DNA of 52,617 bases from Tessaracoccus sp. SD287 (GCF_017355265.1 NZ_JADIJQ010000020.1:1-52617), one strand, 5' to 3'; counted from the first letter of the stretch, positions 19,289-28,258 are shown. Numbers and translations: made by a program. The notes: a model not told the origin generated them from the sequence alone.

Positions 19289-20011
19289 TCAGACGAGCTT
19301 GCGATCGGTGGCCCACTTGGTCAGCTGGTGCCGGTTGGACAGCTGCAGCTTGCGCAACACGCTCGACACGTGGGTCTCCACGGTCTTGATCGAGATGAAC
19401 AGCTCGCGGGCGACCTCCTTGTAGGCGTAGCCGCGGGCGATCAGCTTCATCACCTCGCGTTCGCGTTGGCTGAGCCGGTCCAGGTCCTCGTCGATGCTGG
19501 CAATGTCGATGGCGCCGCTGAAGGCGTCCAGGACGAACCCGGCCAGCCGGGGAGAGAAGACCGCATCCCCGGTGGCGACCCGGCCCACGGCCTCAACCAG
19601 TTCGGCCGAGTCGATGGACTTGGTGACGTAGCCCCTGGCGCCGGCCCGGATGACCCCGATCACGTCCTCGGCGGCGTCCGAGACCGACAGGGCCAGGAAC
19701 TTCACCCGGGTGGTGGGCTCCTCGCCTGCCTCGATGGAGAGCTTCTCGCACTGCCGGATGACTTCGGCGCCACCCCCGCCGGGCAGGTGCACGTCGAGCA
19801 GGACCACCGCCGGTGCGGTTTGCCGGATCGCGGCGACAGCGGTGGCGACGTCCTCACCCTCACCCACCACCTCGATGCGCCCGGCGCTGCGGGACAGTTC
19901 GTGGCGCACGCCGGCACGGAACATGGCGTGGTCGTCGACCAGGACGACGCGGACCGGCCACTGGGGCTCGGCAGCGCTGGCCGGGGTGGCGGGGGTTGGT
20001 ACTTGGCTCAC
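19289..20011 (-). CDS. NarL/LuxR-family response regulator
   Basis: Transcription factor partner of the sensor kinase encoded upstream. It is 240 residues long. The receiver domain (about 20-145) has the acidic pair VDDH, the phospho-acceptor Asp in VVLLDVHLPGG and the conserved Lys in GYVTKS. The LuxR-type HTH domain (about 175-235) reads LSQREREVMKLIARGYAYKE and IKTVETHVSSVLRKL. The start GTG overlaps the kinase stop by 4 bases, so the pair is translationally coupled. Given the PspC domain of the kinase and the divergent PspC genes, it probably responds to membrane stress and controls the neighbouring genes; this is inference from context. Confidence 0.93.
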   Translation of the reverse strand: MSQVPTPATPASAAEPQWPVRVVLVDDHAMFRAGVRHELSRSAGRIEVVGEGEDVATAVAAIRQTAPAVVLLDVHLPGGGGAEVIRQCEKLSIEAGEEPTTRVKFLALSVSDAAEDVIGVIRAGARGYVTKSIDSAELVEAVGRVATGDAVFSPRLAGFVLDAFSGAIDIASIDEDLDRLSQREREVMKLIARGYAYKEVARELFISIKTVETHVSSVLRKLQLSNRHQLTKWATDRKLV

Positions 20012-21534
20012 AGGTCCATCTCCAATGTGATGTTCGTTCCTTCGCCGGGGGCTGAAGTGATCCGGGCCCTGCCGCCGTGACGCTCGACGCGTCCGATGAT
20101 CGAGGCCCGCACACCCTGCCTGTCGTCGGCGACGTCGTCCAGGCTGAACCCGACGCCACGGTCGCGCACGTACACCTCGACGTGGGCGTCCTCGACCTCA
20201 CCGAACACGTCGATCTTATCGGCACCGGAATGCTTGGCGGCGTTCATCATGGCCTCGCGCGCGGCGCTGACCAGGGCCGACAGGTCGGGGGTCATGTCCG
20301 CATCGCCGACGCAGACCACCTCGATGGGCACGCCGCGTTCATCCTCGATCTCGAGCCCGGCCCGCTTGAGGGCGGCGGAGAGGTAGGCGTCGTCAGGACT
20401 GACGTCGTCGTAGAGCCAGCCCCGCAGCTCGCGTTCCTGGCGGCGGGCCAGGCTGGCGACCGCCTTGGGGTCGTCGGACTGGCGTTGGATCAGCGCCAGG
20501 GTCTGCAGCACCGAGTCGTGAAGGTGCGCGGCCATGTCGGCGCGGGCATCGCTGAGCAGCTTCTCGACGCGCGCCGCCTGCATCTCGGTGCGCCAGCGGT
20601 GGATCCAGGGCGCGGCGATCAGCCCGATGCCGGCCACCATCACCGCCGAGAGCAACATCAGCGCCGGCAACTGGGCCAGGCCCACCGAGGAGGCCACCAC
20701 CGTGGAGGCAGCGGTGAAGATCATGCCGCCGCCGACCACCATCCGGGTGATCCCGGTCCAACCGTGGGTGCTCACCAGCGGCGCCACCCACTTGCTGGTG
20801 TCCTTCGCCGGCGCCGGGTCGGCGTCGGCCTGCTTCCAGATCAGGGTCAGCCCGACCCCGGCGAAGGCCAACGGCCAGAACATGCTGAACGGCACCCCCA
20901 TGCCGAACGACTGGGCTGCCCACACCACGCCGACGCCGAGGACGGCCATGGCGGTCACGGCGCCGGCGTCGCGGCGCTTCTCGGGCACGGTCCGGGCGGC
21001 CTTGGTGCGCTTGTTGCTGCGGCTGGCGGCCGCGATGCCGGGTGCTTCGGCCTCACGCCGGCCGCGGGGCATCAGGACCCAGAGCAGCCCATACAGCAGG
21101 ACGCCCAGGAAGCTGACGAAGGTGAGCGCCACGAAGCCGACCCGGACCGCGCCGACCGGCCAGTTCAGGTGCTGCGCGATGCCGGTGCAGACGCCGGCCA
21201 GCCACGAGCCCTGGGGCTCCCGATGGGCGCGGCGCACCGGCGGCGCCTCGAGTGCCACCGCCGGCGGTGGCGTCCCCACGTGGACGGGCGGTGTCGCGGG
21301 GCGGCTCGCCGGCTGCACCGCCTGGCCACTTCGCTGTGTCATCCATGCCGGCGCCGACGTCGGTGCCCCGGGCGCCCCCGCGCTGGGCGGGAACCAGGTC
21401 GGCGCGATCGGACGACCCGCCCCGGGACGGCCCTGCTGCCACTGTTCGGGGCTGCGGGCGGGTCCGGTGCGGGCCTCCTCAGGGACGTCGCGACCCAGCG
21501 GGGGCGGCGTCGGGCGCGCAGTCTGATGGTTCAT
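20008..21534 (-). CDS. PspC-domain sensor histidine kinase
   Basis: A 508-residue kinase. The first 100 residues are Pro/Ala/Gly-rich and probably disordered. A PspC domain follows (about 103-155: GSWLAGVCTGIAQHLNWPVG then a membrane helix). Several further membrane segments fill about 190-315. The dimerisation/phospho-acceptor helix is seen as AHLHDSVLQTLALIQ, with His as the likely phosphorylated residue, and the HATPase domain has REAMMNAAKHSGADK and DRGVGF. The ATG 21534 diverges from the PspC membrane-protein genes 115 bases away. The architecture matches actinobacterial PspC/LiaS-like kinases that sense envelope stress. The ligand is unknown. Confidence 0.9.
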   Translation of the reverse strand: MNHQTARPTPPPLGRDVPEEARTGPARSPEQWQQGRPGAGRPIAPTWFPPSAGAPGAPTSAPAWMTQRSGQAVQPASRPATPPVHVGTPPPAVALEAPPVRRAHREPQGSWLAGVCTGIAQHLNWPVGAVRVGFVALTFVSFLGVLLYGLLWVLMPRGRREAEAPGIAAASRSNKRTKAARTVPEKRRDAGAVTAMAVLGVGVVWAAQSFGMGVPFSMFWPLAFAGVGLTLIWKQADADPAPAKDTSKWVAPLVSTHGWTGITRMVVGGGMIFTAASTVVASSVGLAQLPALMLLSAVMVAGIGLIAAPWIHRWRTEMQAARVEKLLSDARADMAAHLHDSVLQTLALIQRQSDDPKAVASLARRQERELRGWLYDDVSPDDAYLSAALKRAGLEIEDERGVPIEVVCVGDADMTPDLSALVSAAREAMMNAAKHSGADKIDVFGEVEDAHVEVYVRDRGVGFSLDDVADDRQGVRASIIGRVERHGGRARITSAPGEGTNITLEMDL

Positions 21535-21649
21535 GACCCCTCAAGGGTCACATGCCGGCGCGTGCGGTGCCACCCCGTCCGGCGAAGTCAGGTGTGGTTC
21601 AGGGTCGATCCCGATGACGAATTCGTCCTCCGGCCGCAATGATGGATCC

Positions 21650-22876
21650 ATGACCCAGCCTGTCCGGACGCGACCTGTCCCTCAGCCGCGGCCCAGCAAC
21701 GTCCCCGATGGTGTGCTCACCACGGTGCGTCGCCAGGACCGCCTGATCGCCGGCGTCTGTTCAGGTCTGGCCGTTCGCTACAACGTCGACCCCCTGCTGG
21801 TGCGGGTCGCCTTCGTCCTGCTCGGCCTGTCGCTGGGCATCGGCCTGGTCCTGTACGCCTTCTGCGCCGTCTGGATGGTCGAGGAGGGCTCCAGCGAACC
21901 GCTGATCCACCAGCAGGTGCCCAGTTCACGGAACTGGACCTGGCTGTGGGTGATGGTCGGACTGGTGGTGGCGTGCATCGTGGTGATGGTGACCATCGGC
22001 GGCCTGGTGCCGTTCGGTCCGATGCCGGCGGTCATCCTGCTGGGCGTGTGGCTGTGGGCGCGCCATGTGCGGGCCAGGGCCGAGAACCGACCGATGGTCT
22101 ACTTCCCCGCGCAGACCCCCCACCAGCAGCAGCCCCAGACCCACTTCGACGCGGCCTCGATGGCGTGGCGCTCCCGCCTGGAGTCCGTCTACCTCAGCAA
22201 CGACCCGCTGCCCCCTGCACCGCCGCAACCATTGCCGGTGGTCGACCTGTACGGCGTCCAGCCCGAACCAGAACCGGCCGCAGTACCCACGGGTCGGCGG
22301 GCCACGCGTTCCTCGTGGTTGGCCACCCTCGCGATGTGGCTGCTGGCCGCCGCCGCCTTCAGTGGGGTCCACCTGCTGGCCCCCGAGGGGGCGTACCGCT
22401 GGATGCTGCCGGCGGCCGCGGCCCTGGGGGTGATCGCTCTGTTCCTGGTGGTCGGGTCCTTCACCCGCCGTCCCCATCTGGGCGTCCTGTCCGGGTTGCT
22501 GGTGGCGGTGACGATGTTCTCGTCACTGGCCGCGCCCCATCTGGAGCCGGCGGGTCCCGCAGGCACCCACGTCTACAGCGCCGCGGCCGCGGTCCCCGAC
22601 CACCTCGACATCCGTTACCGCTCCACCACCCTCGACTTCTCCCAGGTCGAGCTGACCGGGGACCAGACGCTGGTCCTGAACGTGACAGGATCCTCGGTCA
22701 CGCTGAAACCCAGCGCCAGCACCGTCATTGAGTACCAGCTGGAGGGTGGCGTCCTGACCCACCAGGGCACCGACCACGGAGCGGCCGGGTCCGGCACCAT
22801 CGACCTGCGCCAGGCCGGACAATCGACCCTGACCATCAAGGTCCGGGCCCGAGCAGCAGAGGTGGTTGTCCCATGA
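21650..22876 (+). CDS. PspC-domain membrane protein
   Basis: A 408-residue protein. The PspC domain lies at about 20-75 (RRQDRLIAGVCSGLAVRYNV then a long membrane helix). Two or three further membrane pairs and a Pro/Gln-rich loop follow, then an extracellular C-terminal region of about 90 residues with alternating hydrophobic residues, like the beta-rich tail of LiaF/YvqF-type proteins. I use ATG 21650; earlier in-frame ATGs give an unrelated extension overlapping the divergent kinase promoter. It is the first gene of a three-gene unit divergent from the PspC kinase operon, and probably either signals to the kinase or is its target. Confidence 0.82.
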   Translation: MTQPVRTRPVPQPRPSNVPDGVLTTVRRQDRLIAGVCSGLAVRYNVDPLLVRVAFVLLGLSLGIGLVLYAFCAVWMVEEGSSEPLIHQQVPSSRNWTWLWVMVGLVVACIVVMVTIGGLVPFGPMPAVILLGVWLWARHVRARAENRPMVYFPAQTPHQQQPQTHFDAASMAWRSRLESVYLSNDPLPPAPPQPLPVVDLYGVQPEPEPAAVPTGRRATRSSWLATLAMWLLAAAAFSGVHLLAPEGAYRWMLPAAAALGVIALFLVVGSFTRRPHLGVLSGLLVAVTMFSSLAAPHLEPAGPAGTHVYSAAAAVPDHLDIRYRSTTLDFSQVELTGDQTLVLNVTGSSVTLKPSASTVIEYQLEGGVLTHQGTDHGAAGSGTIDLRQAGQSTLTIKVRARAAEVVVP

Positions 22877-23079
22877 CCACACCCACCCCCGCACGGCCTC
22901 GCACCGTCGACGCCAGTGCCCTGATCTGGGGACTCATCTTCCTCGCCGCGGCCACCCTCGGACTCGTCCGTGGCCTCGGTCAGCCCGTCAACTGGCAACT
23001 CGTCGGCATCCTGGCCCCCGTCGCGCTGATTGCCCTGGGCGTCCTCGGCCTCACACTCAACCGCTTCCAGACCCGTTAG
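22873..23079 (+). CDS. Small two-helix membrane protein
   Basis: A 68-residue protein with two predicted membrane helices (about 16-35 and 42-62: VGILAPVALIALGVLGLTL) and a short basic C terminus. Its ATG overlaps the stop of the preceding PspC gene by 4 bases, so translation is coupled. No named family is recognised with certainty, and no enzymatic motif is present. Location inside the PspC unit suggests a partner in the same membrane-stress module. The start is secure because of the overlap and the hydrophobic pattern directly after it. Confidence 0.75.
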   Translation: MTTPTPARPRTVDASALIWGLIFLAAATLGLVRGLGQPVNWQLVGILAPVALIALGVLGLTLNRFQTR

Positions 23080-23141
23080 GAATCACCATGTCACCCACCA
23101 AACACACTGCCATCAACTACGTAAAAGCCGGAGGCAAGCAG

Positions 23142-23501
23142 ATGACCAGCAAGTACGTCCGCAGCAACGACAAGATGATCGCCGGTGTCTGCAGCATGAT
23201 CGCCAAGCAGACCGGCATGGACGTCGGCCTGGTCCGGATCATCACCGCCGTCCTGGCGGTCGTGACCAGCGGCATCGCTCTGGTCGCCTACCTGATCGCC
23301 TGGGCGGTGCTGCCCGCCGAGGGCCAGACCACCACCCTGATGGACAAGGCGGTCAACGAGGGACAAAAGTTCTACGAGCAGCAGAAGGCCAAGAAGGCAG
23401 GCCAGCCGGGGGCACAGCCCGGGCCCGGGGCCCCGACCCCGTTCCAGCAGCCCCAGCACCGCACCAGCGAGCCCGACCCCTTCGACTTGTACGAGAAGTG
23501 A
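23142..23501 (+). CDS. Small PspC-domain protein
   Basis: A protein of about 119 residues made of one PspC domain (KYVRSNDKMIAGVCSMIAKQ then a membrane segment VVTSGIALVAYLIAWAVLP) and a hydrophilic Gln/Pro-rich tail ending in acidic residues. I prefer ATG 23142 with GGAGG 7 bases upstream. An in-frame ATG at 23088, with weaker TAGGAA before it, would add 18 residues coded by atypical AT-richer codons. It is the third PspC-type gene in the locus, after the kinase and the 408-residue protein, and the last of its unit before a strong terminator. Confidence 0.85.
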   Translation: MTSKYVRSNDKMIAGVCSMIAKQTGMDVGLVRIITAVLAVVTSGIALVAYLIAWAVLPAEGQTTTLMDKAVNEGQKFYEQQKAKKAGQPGAQPGPGAPTPFQQPQHRTSEPDPFDLYEK

Positions 23502-23523
23502 CCTACCCCCACCTCGCACGCTG

Positions 23524-23553
23524 CTCGGCCCCGCACCCAGGTGCGGGGCCGAG
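23524..23553. terminator. Bidirectional terminator between the PspC unit and guaA
   Basis: A 13-bp perfect stem, CTCGGCCCCGCAC with GTGCGGGGCCGAG, around a 4-base loop. It lies between the convergent stop codons of the small PspC gene and guaA. Confidence 0.7.
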
Positions 23554-23561
23554 TCAGGTGG

Positions 23562-25154
23562 TCACTCCCACTCGATGGTGCCCGGCGGCTTGCTGGTGAT
23601 GTCCAGCACCACCCGGTTCACCTCACGGACCTCGTTGGTGATCCGGGTGCTGATCTTCTCCAGCACGTCGTAGGGCACCCGAGTCCAGTCGGCAGTCATG
23701 GCGTCCTCGCTGCTGACCGGGCGCAGCACGATCGGATGACCGTAGGTGCGACCGTCCCCCTGCACCCCGACGGAGCGGACGTCGGCGAGCAGCACCACGG
23801 GGCACTGCCAGATGTCGCGGTCGAGTCCGGCGGCGGTGAGTTCCTCACGGGCAATGGCGTCGGCCTCGCGCAACAGGTCGAGTCGTTCGGCGGTCACCTC
23901 ACCGATGATCCTGATGCCGAGCCCGGGACCCGGGAACGGCTGGCGCCAGACCATCGAGTCGGGCAGCCCGAGTTCGCTGCCGACGGCACGCACCTCGTCC
24001 TTGAACAGGGTGCGCAACGGTTCGATGAGGCTGAACTGCAGGTCGTCGGGAAGGCCACCAACGTTGTGGTGGCTCTTGATGTTGGCCGCACCCTCGCCGC
24101 CACCGGACTCGACGACGTCGGGGTACAGGGTTCCCTGCACCAGGAAGTCGATGTCGCGGTCGTTGTTCAGGTCGCGGGCCACCTGCTCAAAGGTGCGGAT
24201 GAACTCGCGGCCGATGATCTTGCGCTTGGTCTCGGGGTCGCTGACTCCGGCCAGCGCGCCCAGGAAACGCTCCCGCTCGTCGGCGACGACCAGGTCGACC
24301 CCGGTAATGGCCACGAAGTCCTTCTTGACCTGTTCGGCCTCACCCTTGCGCAGCAGCCCGTGGTCGACGAAGACGCAGGTCAACTGGTCACCGATGGCGC
24401 GCTGCACCAGGGCCGCCGCAACGGCCGAGTCGACGCCACCGGACAGGGCGCACAGTACCCGGCTGTGGCCGACGGCCTCACGGATCAGGGCCACCTGCTC
24501 ATCGACGATACTGGCGCTGCTCCAGTTGGGCTCCAACCCCGCCAGGTCGTGCAGGAATGAGCGCAGCACCTGCTGACCGTGCTCGGAGTGCAGCACCTCG
24601 GGGTGCCACTGGACGCCGGCGAACTTGCGCACCGGATCCTCGAAGGCCGCCACGGGGGCGCCGGCGGAATGGGCCAGCGGACGGAAGCCCTCGGGGGCGC
24701 GGGAGACCGCGTCGCCGTGGCTCATCCACACATTGGCGGTGCTCGGCATGCCGGCCAGCAGGCAGCCCCCCTCGTCGACCGAGACGGCCGTGCGCCCGAA
24801 CTCGCTGATGCCGGTCTTGGCCACCGCCCCGCCCAAGGCCTGGGTCATCGCCTGGAAGCCGTAGCAGATGCCCAGCACCGGTACACCGGCTTCGAACAGG
24901 GCGGGGTCGACCTGCGGGGCGTCCTCGACGTAGACCGACTGGGGGCCGCCGGACAGGATGATCGCCGACGGATTCCGGGCCAGGATACGCTCGACCGGCG
25001 CGGTGTGCGGCACCACCTCGGAGTACAGATTTGCCTCGCGGACGCGGCGGGCGATCAGCTGGGCGTACTGGGCACCGAAGTCGATGACCAGGACAGGGGC
25101 GTGCAGCGCCTCACCACCGGTGGGCATGGCGGCAGCAGCGGAGTTTTCGGACAT
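23562..25154 (-). CDS. guaA: GMP synthase (glutamine-hydrolysing)
   Basis: Converts XMP to GMP with glutamine and ATP. It has 530 residues. The class I glutamine amidotransferase domain comes first: nucleophile Cys in [12 protein letters not shown], His and Glu in [10 protein letters not shown]. The ATP pyrophosphatase P-loop is [14 protein letters not shown], and the dimerisation domain ends KPPGTIEWE. The start ATG 25154 is chosen by family alignment (residues before the GATase domain) and because TAGACT (25167-25162) ends 7 bases upstream, implying a leaderless mRNA; the frame is open further upstream without similarity. Purine genes guaB and guaB3 are a few kilobases away. Confidence 0.97.
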   Translation of the reverse strand: MSENSAAAAMPTGGEALHAPVLVIDFGAQYAQLIARRVREANLYSEVVPHTAPVERILARNPSAIILSGGPQSVYVEDAPQVDPALFEAGVPVLGICYGFQAMTQALGGAVAKTGISEFGRTAVSVDEGGCLLAGMPSTANVWMSHGDAVSRAPEGFRPLAHSAGAPVAAFEDPVRKFAGVQWHPEVLHSEHGQQVLRSFLHDLAGLEPNWSSASIVDEQVALIREAVGHSRVLCALSGGVDSAVAAALVQRAIGDQLTCVFVDHGLLRKGEAEQVKKDFVAITGVDLVVADERERFLGALAGVSDPETKRKIIGREFIRTFEQVARDLNNDRDIDFLVQGTLYPDVVESGGGEGAANIKSHHNVGGLPDDLQFSLIEPLRTLFKDEVRAVGSELGLPDSMVWRQPFPGPGLGIRIIGEVTAERLDLLREADAIAREELTAAGLDRDIWQCPVVLLADVRSVGVQGDGRTYGHPIVLRPVSSEDAMTADWTRVPYDVLEKISTRITNEVREVNRVVLDITSKPPGTIEWE

Positions 25155-25161
25155 GGGCCGA

Positions 25162-25167
25162 AGTCTA
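25162..25167 (-). promoter_or_regulatory. Probable guaA -10 element (leaderless)
   Basis: TAGACT on the minus strand, 7 bases before the guaA ATG. The usual spacing from -10 to the start site would put transcription at or within a base of the start codon, and no Shine-Dalgarno is present, as expected for a leaderless gene. Confidence 0.4.
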
Positions 25168-25275
25168 GGGCCCGCGTGCGGACCGCCGCATGTCGCTGCG
25201 GGCCGCCCACCGCAGCATTCGTCCCAGAATGCGGGATTTCGGAATATTTGGGCACGACGCGCGCTTGTCTCAGAC

Positions 25276-26205
25276 ATGACCATCTTCGAAAATGTCACCC
25301 ACCTCGTCGGGCGCACGCCCCTGGTGAAGATCAACCGGCTGGTTGATGCCCCCGCCACCGTCGTCGCGAAGCTGGAGTTCTACAACCCGGCCAGTTCGGT
25401 CAAGGACCGCATCGGTGTGGCCATGGTCGACGCCGCCGAGGCCAGCGGCCAGTTGCAGCCGGGTGGCACCATCGTCGAGGCCACCTCGGGCAACACCGGT
25501 ATCGCGTTGGCCTTCGTGGGCGCCGCGCGTGGCTACAAGGTCGTGCTGACCATGCCCGACACCATGTCGACCGAGCGTCGTGCCCTGCTCAAGGCCTACG
25601 GTGCCGAACTCGTCCTGACCCCCGGCGCCGAGGGCATGCGTGGCGCGGTCGCCAAGGCCGAGGAGATCGGCGCCCGCGACGGCGCCGTGCTGGTGCGCCA
25701 GTTCGACAACGAGGCCAACCCGGCCATCCACTACCAAACCACCGGCCCCGAGATCTGGGACGACTCCGAGGGCAGCGTCGACATCCTGGTCGCGGGCGTC
25801 GGCACCGGCGGCACCATCAGCGGCGCCGGCAAGTACCTCAAGGAGAAGAACCCCGAGGTGAAGGTGATCGCCGTGGAGCCTGCCGAGTCGGCGATCCTGT
25901 CCGGCGGCACCCCCGGACCCCACAAGATCCAGGGCATTGGCGCCAACTTCGTGCCGAAGAACTACGACGCCTCGGTGGTCGACGAGGTCGTCACCGTGAC
26001 CAGCGAGGACGCCCTGTCCACCGCCCGCGACGCCGCCACCCAGGAGGGGCTGCTGGTCGGCATCTCGTCGGGCGCCGCCCTGAAGGCAGCCGCCGAGGTG
26101 GCCGCCCGCCCCGAGAACGCCGGCAAGACCATCGTGGTGATCATCCCGAGCTTCGGTGAGCGCTACCTGTCCAGCGTGCTGTTCAAGCACCTGCAGGAGT
26201 CCTGA
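25276..26205 (+). CDS. cysK: Cysteine synthase A (O-acetylserine sulfhydrylase)
   Basis: PLP enzyme forming cysteine from O-acetylserine and sulfide, 309 residues. The PLP lysine is Lys43 in [13 protein letters not shown], the substrate loop is [11 protein letters not shown], and the phosphate-binding loop is [17 protein letters not shown]. The start ATG 25276 matches the family start ([17 protein letters not shown]). The frame is open upstream through the guaA promoter region but has no similarity there. It is followed after 5 bases by cysE, whose product supplies O-acetylserine, so the two form a cysteine biosynthesis operon and may form the CysK-CysE complex. Confidence 0.97.
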   Translation: MTIFENVTHLVGRTPLVKINRLVDAPATVVAKLEFYNPASSVKDRIGVAMVDAAEASGQLQPGGTIVEATSGNTGIALAFVGAARGYKVVLTMPDTMSTERRALLKAYGAELVLTPGAEGMRGAVAKAEEIGARDGAVLVRQFDNEANPAIHYQTTGPEIWDDSEGSVDILVAGVGTGGTISGAGKYLKEKNPEVKVIAVEPAESAILSGGTPGPHKIQGIGANFVPKNYDASVVDEVVTVTSEDALSTARDAATQEGLLVGISSGAALKAAAEVAARPENAGKTIVVIIPSFGERYLSSVLFKHLQES

Positions 26206-26210
26206 CCGCG

Positions 26211-26801
26211 ATGGCACCACTCAGGGCCGGGCTGGCCCACGGAATCGGCCACATGCGAGAGGACCTCGATGCGGCCATGCGCAGCGATCCGGCGGCGAAC
26301 TCCCGGGTGGAGGTGGCGCTGTTGTACTCCGGCGTGCACGCCATCTGGGGTCACCGTCTGGCCCACGCGCTGTGGAATACCAGCCCGGCCCTGAAGCCCG
26401 TCGCGCGCGGACTGAGCCAGCTCGTCCGGTTCCTGACCGGCATCGAGATCCACCCCGGGGCCACCATCGGGCGCCGATTCTTCATTGACCACGGCATGGG
26501 CGTGGTGATCGGTGAGACCGCCATCGTCGGTGACGACGTGATGCTGTACCACCAGGTCACCCTGGGCGGACGCAGCCTCGAGAAGGGCAAGCGGCATCCC
26601 ACCCTGGAGGACCGGGTGCTCGTCGGCGCCGGCGCCAAGATCATCGGCAACATCACCATTGGGGCCGACGCCAAGATCGGCTCCAACGCGCTGGTAGTCA
26701 AGGACGTTGCCGCCGGGTCGGTGGTCGTGGCGGCCCCGGCCGTCAGCAAGTCCGCGCCCGTGCCCGACGACCTCTACGGCGACTGGAGCAGTCAGCTCTG
26801 A
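26211..26801 (+). CDS. cysE: Serine O-acetyltransferase
   Basis: Makes O-acetylserine from serine and acetyl-CoA, the first step of cysteine synthesis. It has 196 residues; short CysE forms of this size are usual in actinobacteria. The hexapeptide-repeat left-handed helix is clear ([56 protein letters not shown]), with the catalytic His in FIDHGMG. I keep ATG 26211, 11 bases after AGGAG; an alternative in-frame ATG at 26253 (MREDLDAAM) also fits the family. The gene ends 1 base before hairpin repeat A, which probably terminates the operon. Confidence 0.95.
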   Translation: MAPLRAGLAHGIGHMREDLDAAMRSDPAANSRVEVALLYSGVHAIWGHRLAHALWNTSPALKPVARGLSQLVRFLTGIEIHPGATIGRRFFIDHGMGVVIGETAIVGDDVMLYHQVTLGGRSLEKGKRHPTLEDRVLVGAGAKIIGNITIGADAKIGSNALVVKDVAAGSVVVAAPAVSKSAPVPDDLYGDWSSQL

Positions 26802-26802
26802 A

Positions 26803-26883
26803 GATCTGACAAAGAAGTACCCAGCGGACCGGTCAGGCGGCCCAACATTCGATTTCGGCCATTGGCTCCTTGTTTCTCGGATC
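26803..26883. repeat. Hairpin repeat, copy A
   Basis: An imperfect palindrome bounded by GATC on both sides. The left arm GACAAAGAAGTACCCAGCGG pairs with GGCTCCTTGTTTCTC near the right end, about 18 of 25 positions matching overall. It is homologous over its whole length to copy B at 27.8 kb, including loop sequence around CAACA..CGAT in the same orientation. Its left arm shares AAGTACCCAGCGG with copy C at 10.2 kb. It directly follows cysE, so it probably acts as that operon's terminator. Confidence 0.65.
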
Positions 26884-26916
26884 GGATGACGCCCACGTCA
26901 GTCAGACTGCCTGTGG

Positions 26917-27843
26917 ATGACTCGAGTCCGGTGCCGACAAGTGATCCTGCAAAGCGTCAGCATGAGCATCATGTGGAGCACACTGCCGTTGTCGGCGCTG
27001 AAGATTCGCCTGCAGGTCTGCAGCCGTCGTGACCTGCTCGCGGCAGGTCACACTGACCATCACATCCGGAAGTTGGTCGCAACCAACTCTGTGCGTCGAC
27101 TTGGCAAGCACTGGTTCGGCACGGAGCGGACCCCGTCGCCAGTGGCCGCGGCGCTGCGACGCAATCATCGCCTCACCTGTGTCTCTGCCCTGGCCATTCA
27201 CGGGGTCTACGTCCCGGACGCGCCGTGGGCCCACGAAGTCGGCCGTCAGTGCTCGTGCACGTCGGTCGAGGGCATCATCGAACACAGCCCGTTGCGCAGT
27301 TGGCCCGATGACGAGCCACTGACCTCGGTCCGGATGGCACTGCAGCATGCAGTGACCTGCCTCGATGCCGAATGGGCCGCCATCGTGATGGAGTCGGCGC
27401 TCAACAGCCAGCTCATCCGCGCTTCGGAGCCTGCCGAGCTCATCGAACACGTCTCGCTGAAGAAGCAACGCGCGATCGGCACCATTGACGGGCGGGCCAT
27501 GTCCGGCACTGAGACGCGAGTCCGACGGTTCATGCAGAGCCTGGGTGTGCAGGTCGTCCCGCAGTACGAGGTGGCCGGGGTTGGCCGGGTGGACATGCTG
27601 GTGGGTGAGCGACTGGTGCTGGAATGTGATTCGCGGGGACACCACACGGGCCACCAGAACTACTCAGCCGACCGGCGTCGCGACCAGAAACTGACGCAAT
27701 TGGGTTTCCAGGTCGTGCGGCTCACCCATGCTGACGTCATGCAGAACTGGGACCAGACCCAACACTTGCTGCGCGCCTTGATAGCAGCGGGCGTGCATCG
27801 ACGTCAGCAGCGGCGAGGTCGCGCCGAGCCGACAAAGAAGTAG
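26917..27843 (+). CDS. DUF559-domain nuclease-like protein
   Basis: A 308-residue protein. Residues of about 25-95 look like the winged-helix AbiEi-type N domain common in this family (CSRRDLLAAGHTDHHIRKLV). The C-terminal part (about 195-290) matches the DUF559/Vsr-like PD-(D/E)XK fold: VDMLVGERLVLECDSRGHH with candidate metal ligands Asp and Glu-Cys-Asp, then DRRRDQKLTQLGFQVVRLTH. The biological role of this family is not established. No ribosome site precedes ATG 26917, and starts at 26962 or 26971 are possible. Codon use is less GC-biased than in its neighbours, and the gene is bracketed by hairpin repeats A and B, the last codons lying within B. Recent acquisition is plausible. Confidence 0.75.
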   Translation: MTRVRCRQVILQSVSMSIMWSTLPLSALKIRLQVCSRRDLLAAGHTDHHIRKLVATNSVRRLGKHWFGTERTPSPVAAALRRNHRLTCVSALAIHGVYVPDAPWAHEVGRQCSCTSVEGIIEHSPLRSWPDDEPLTSVRMALQHAVTCLDAEWAAIVMESALNSQLIRASEPAELIEHVSLKKQRAIGTIDGRAMSGTETRVRRFMQSLGVQVVPQYEVAGVGRVDMLVGERLVLECDSRGHHTGHQNYSADRRRDQKLTQLGFQVVRLTHADVMQNWDQTQHLLRALIAAGVHRRQQRRGRAEPTKK

Positions 27844-27906
27844 CCCACGGCCGCGCTGCGGGCCTCAACACCCGATCTGAGTCGCTGGCTCCTTCTTTGT
27901 CGGATC
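27826..27906. repeat. Hairpin repeat, copy B
   Basis: The best-paired copy. CCGACAAAGAAGTAGCC pairs with GGCTCCTTCTTTGTCGG at 16 of 17 positions, giving an A-rich 5' arm and T-rich 3' arm. It is a direct repeat of copy A, with similar loop sequence. The left arm is coding: it contains the last residues (EPTKK) and stop of the DUF559 gene. It lies before the convergent chorismate mutase stop at 27917, so it probably terminates transcription both ways. Confidence 0.7.
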
Positions 27907-27916
27907 GCACAACGGT

Positions 27917-28258
27917 TCAGGCGTGCTCGCGGGCAATCTGCTCGTGGTGGCGAACCACCTCGGTGACGATGAACGTCAAGAACTTCTCCGCGAACTCCGG
28001 GTCGAGCTGGGCGTCAGCCGCCAGCGCCCGCAGCCGCTCGATCTGGCGCTGCTCGCGGGTGGGGTCGGCCGCCGGCAGTCCGCCGCGGGCCTTCAGCTCC
28101 CCCACCTGACGGGTCACCTTGAACCGCTCGGCGAGCAGGTGCACCAGCGCGGCGTCCAGGTTGTCGATGCTGCCCCGCAACTCCCCCAGCCGCACCATGA
28201 CCGCGTCCTGCTGGGCAAGCTGCGGCTCCGGTGGCTGCGGGGACGAACCGGCCGCCAT
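27917..28258 (-). CDS. Chorismate mutase, AroQ (type II) class
   Basis: A small all-helical enzyme converting chorismate to prephenate for phenylalanine and tyrosine synthesis. It has 113 residues. The AroQ fold is indicated by the N-terminal helix LRGSIDNLDAALVHLLAERF with Arg and Asp, the loop VGELKARGGLPAADPTREQR and the last helix FLTFIVTEVVRHHEQI. Its ATG overlaps the stop of the guaB3-like gene by one base (TGATG), so the two are translated together. This linkage of chorismate mutase to a guaB-type gene has no obvious metabolic logic beyond co-expression. Confidence 0.85.
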   Translation of the reverse strand: MAAGSSPQPPEPQLAQQDAVMVRLGELRGSIDNLDAALVHLLAERFKVTRQVGELKARGGLPAADPTREQRQIERLRALAADAQLDPEFAEKFLTFIVTEVVRHHEQIAREHA

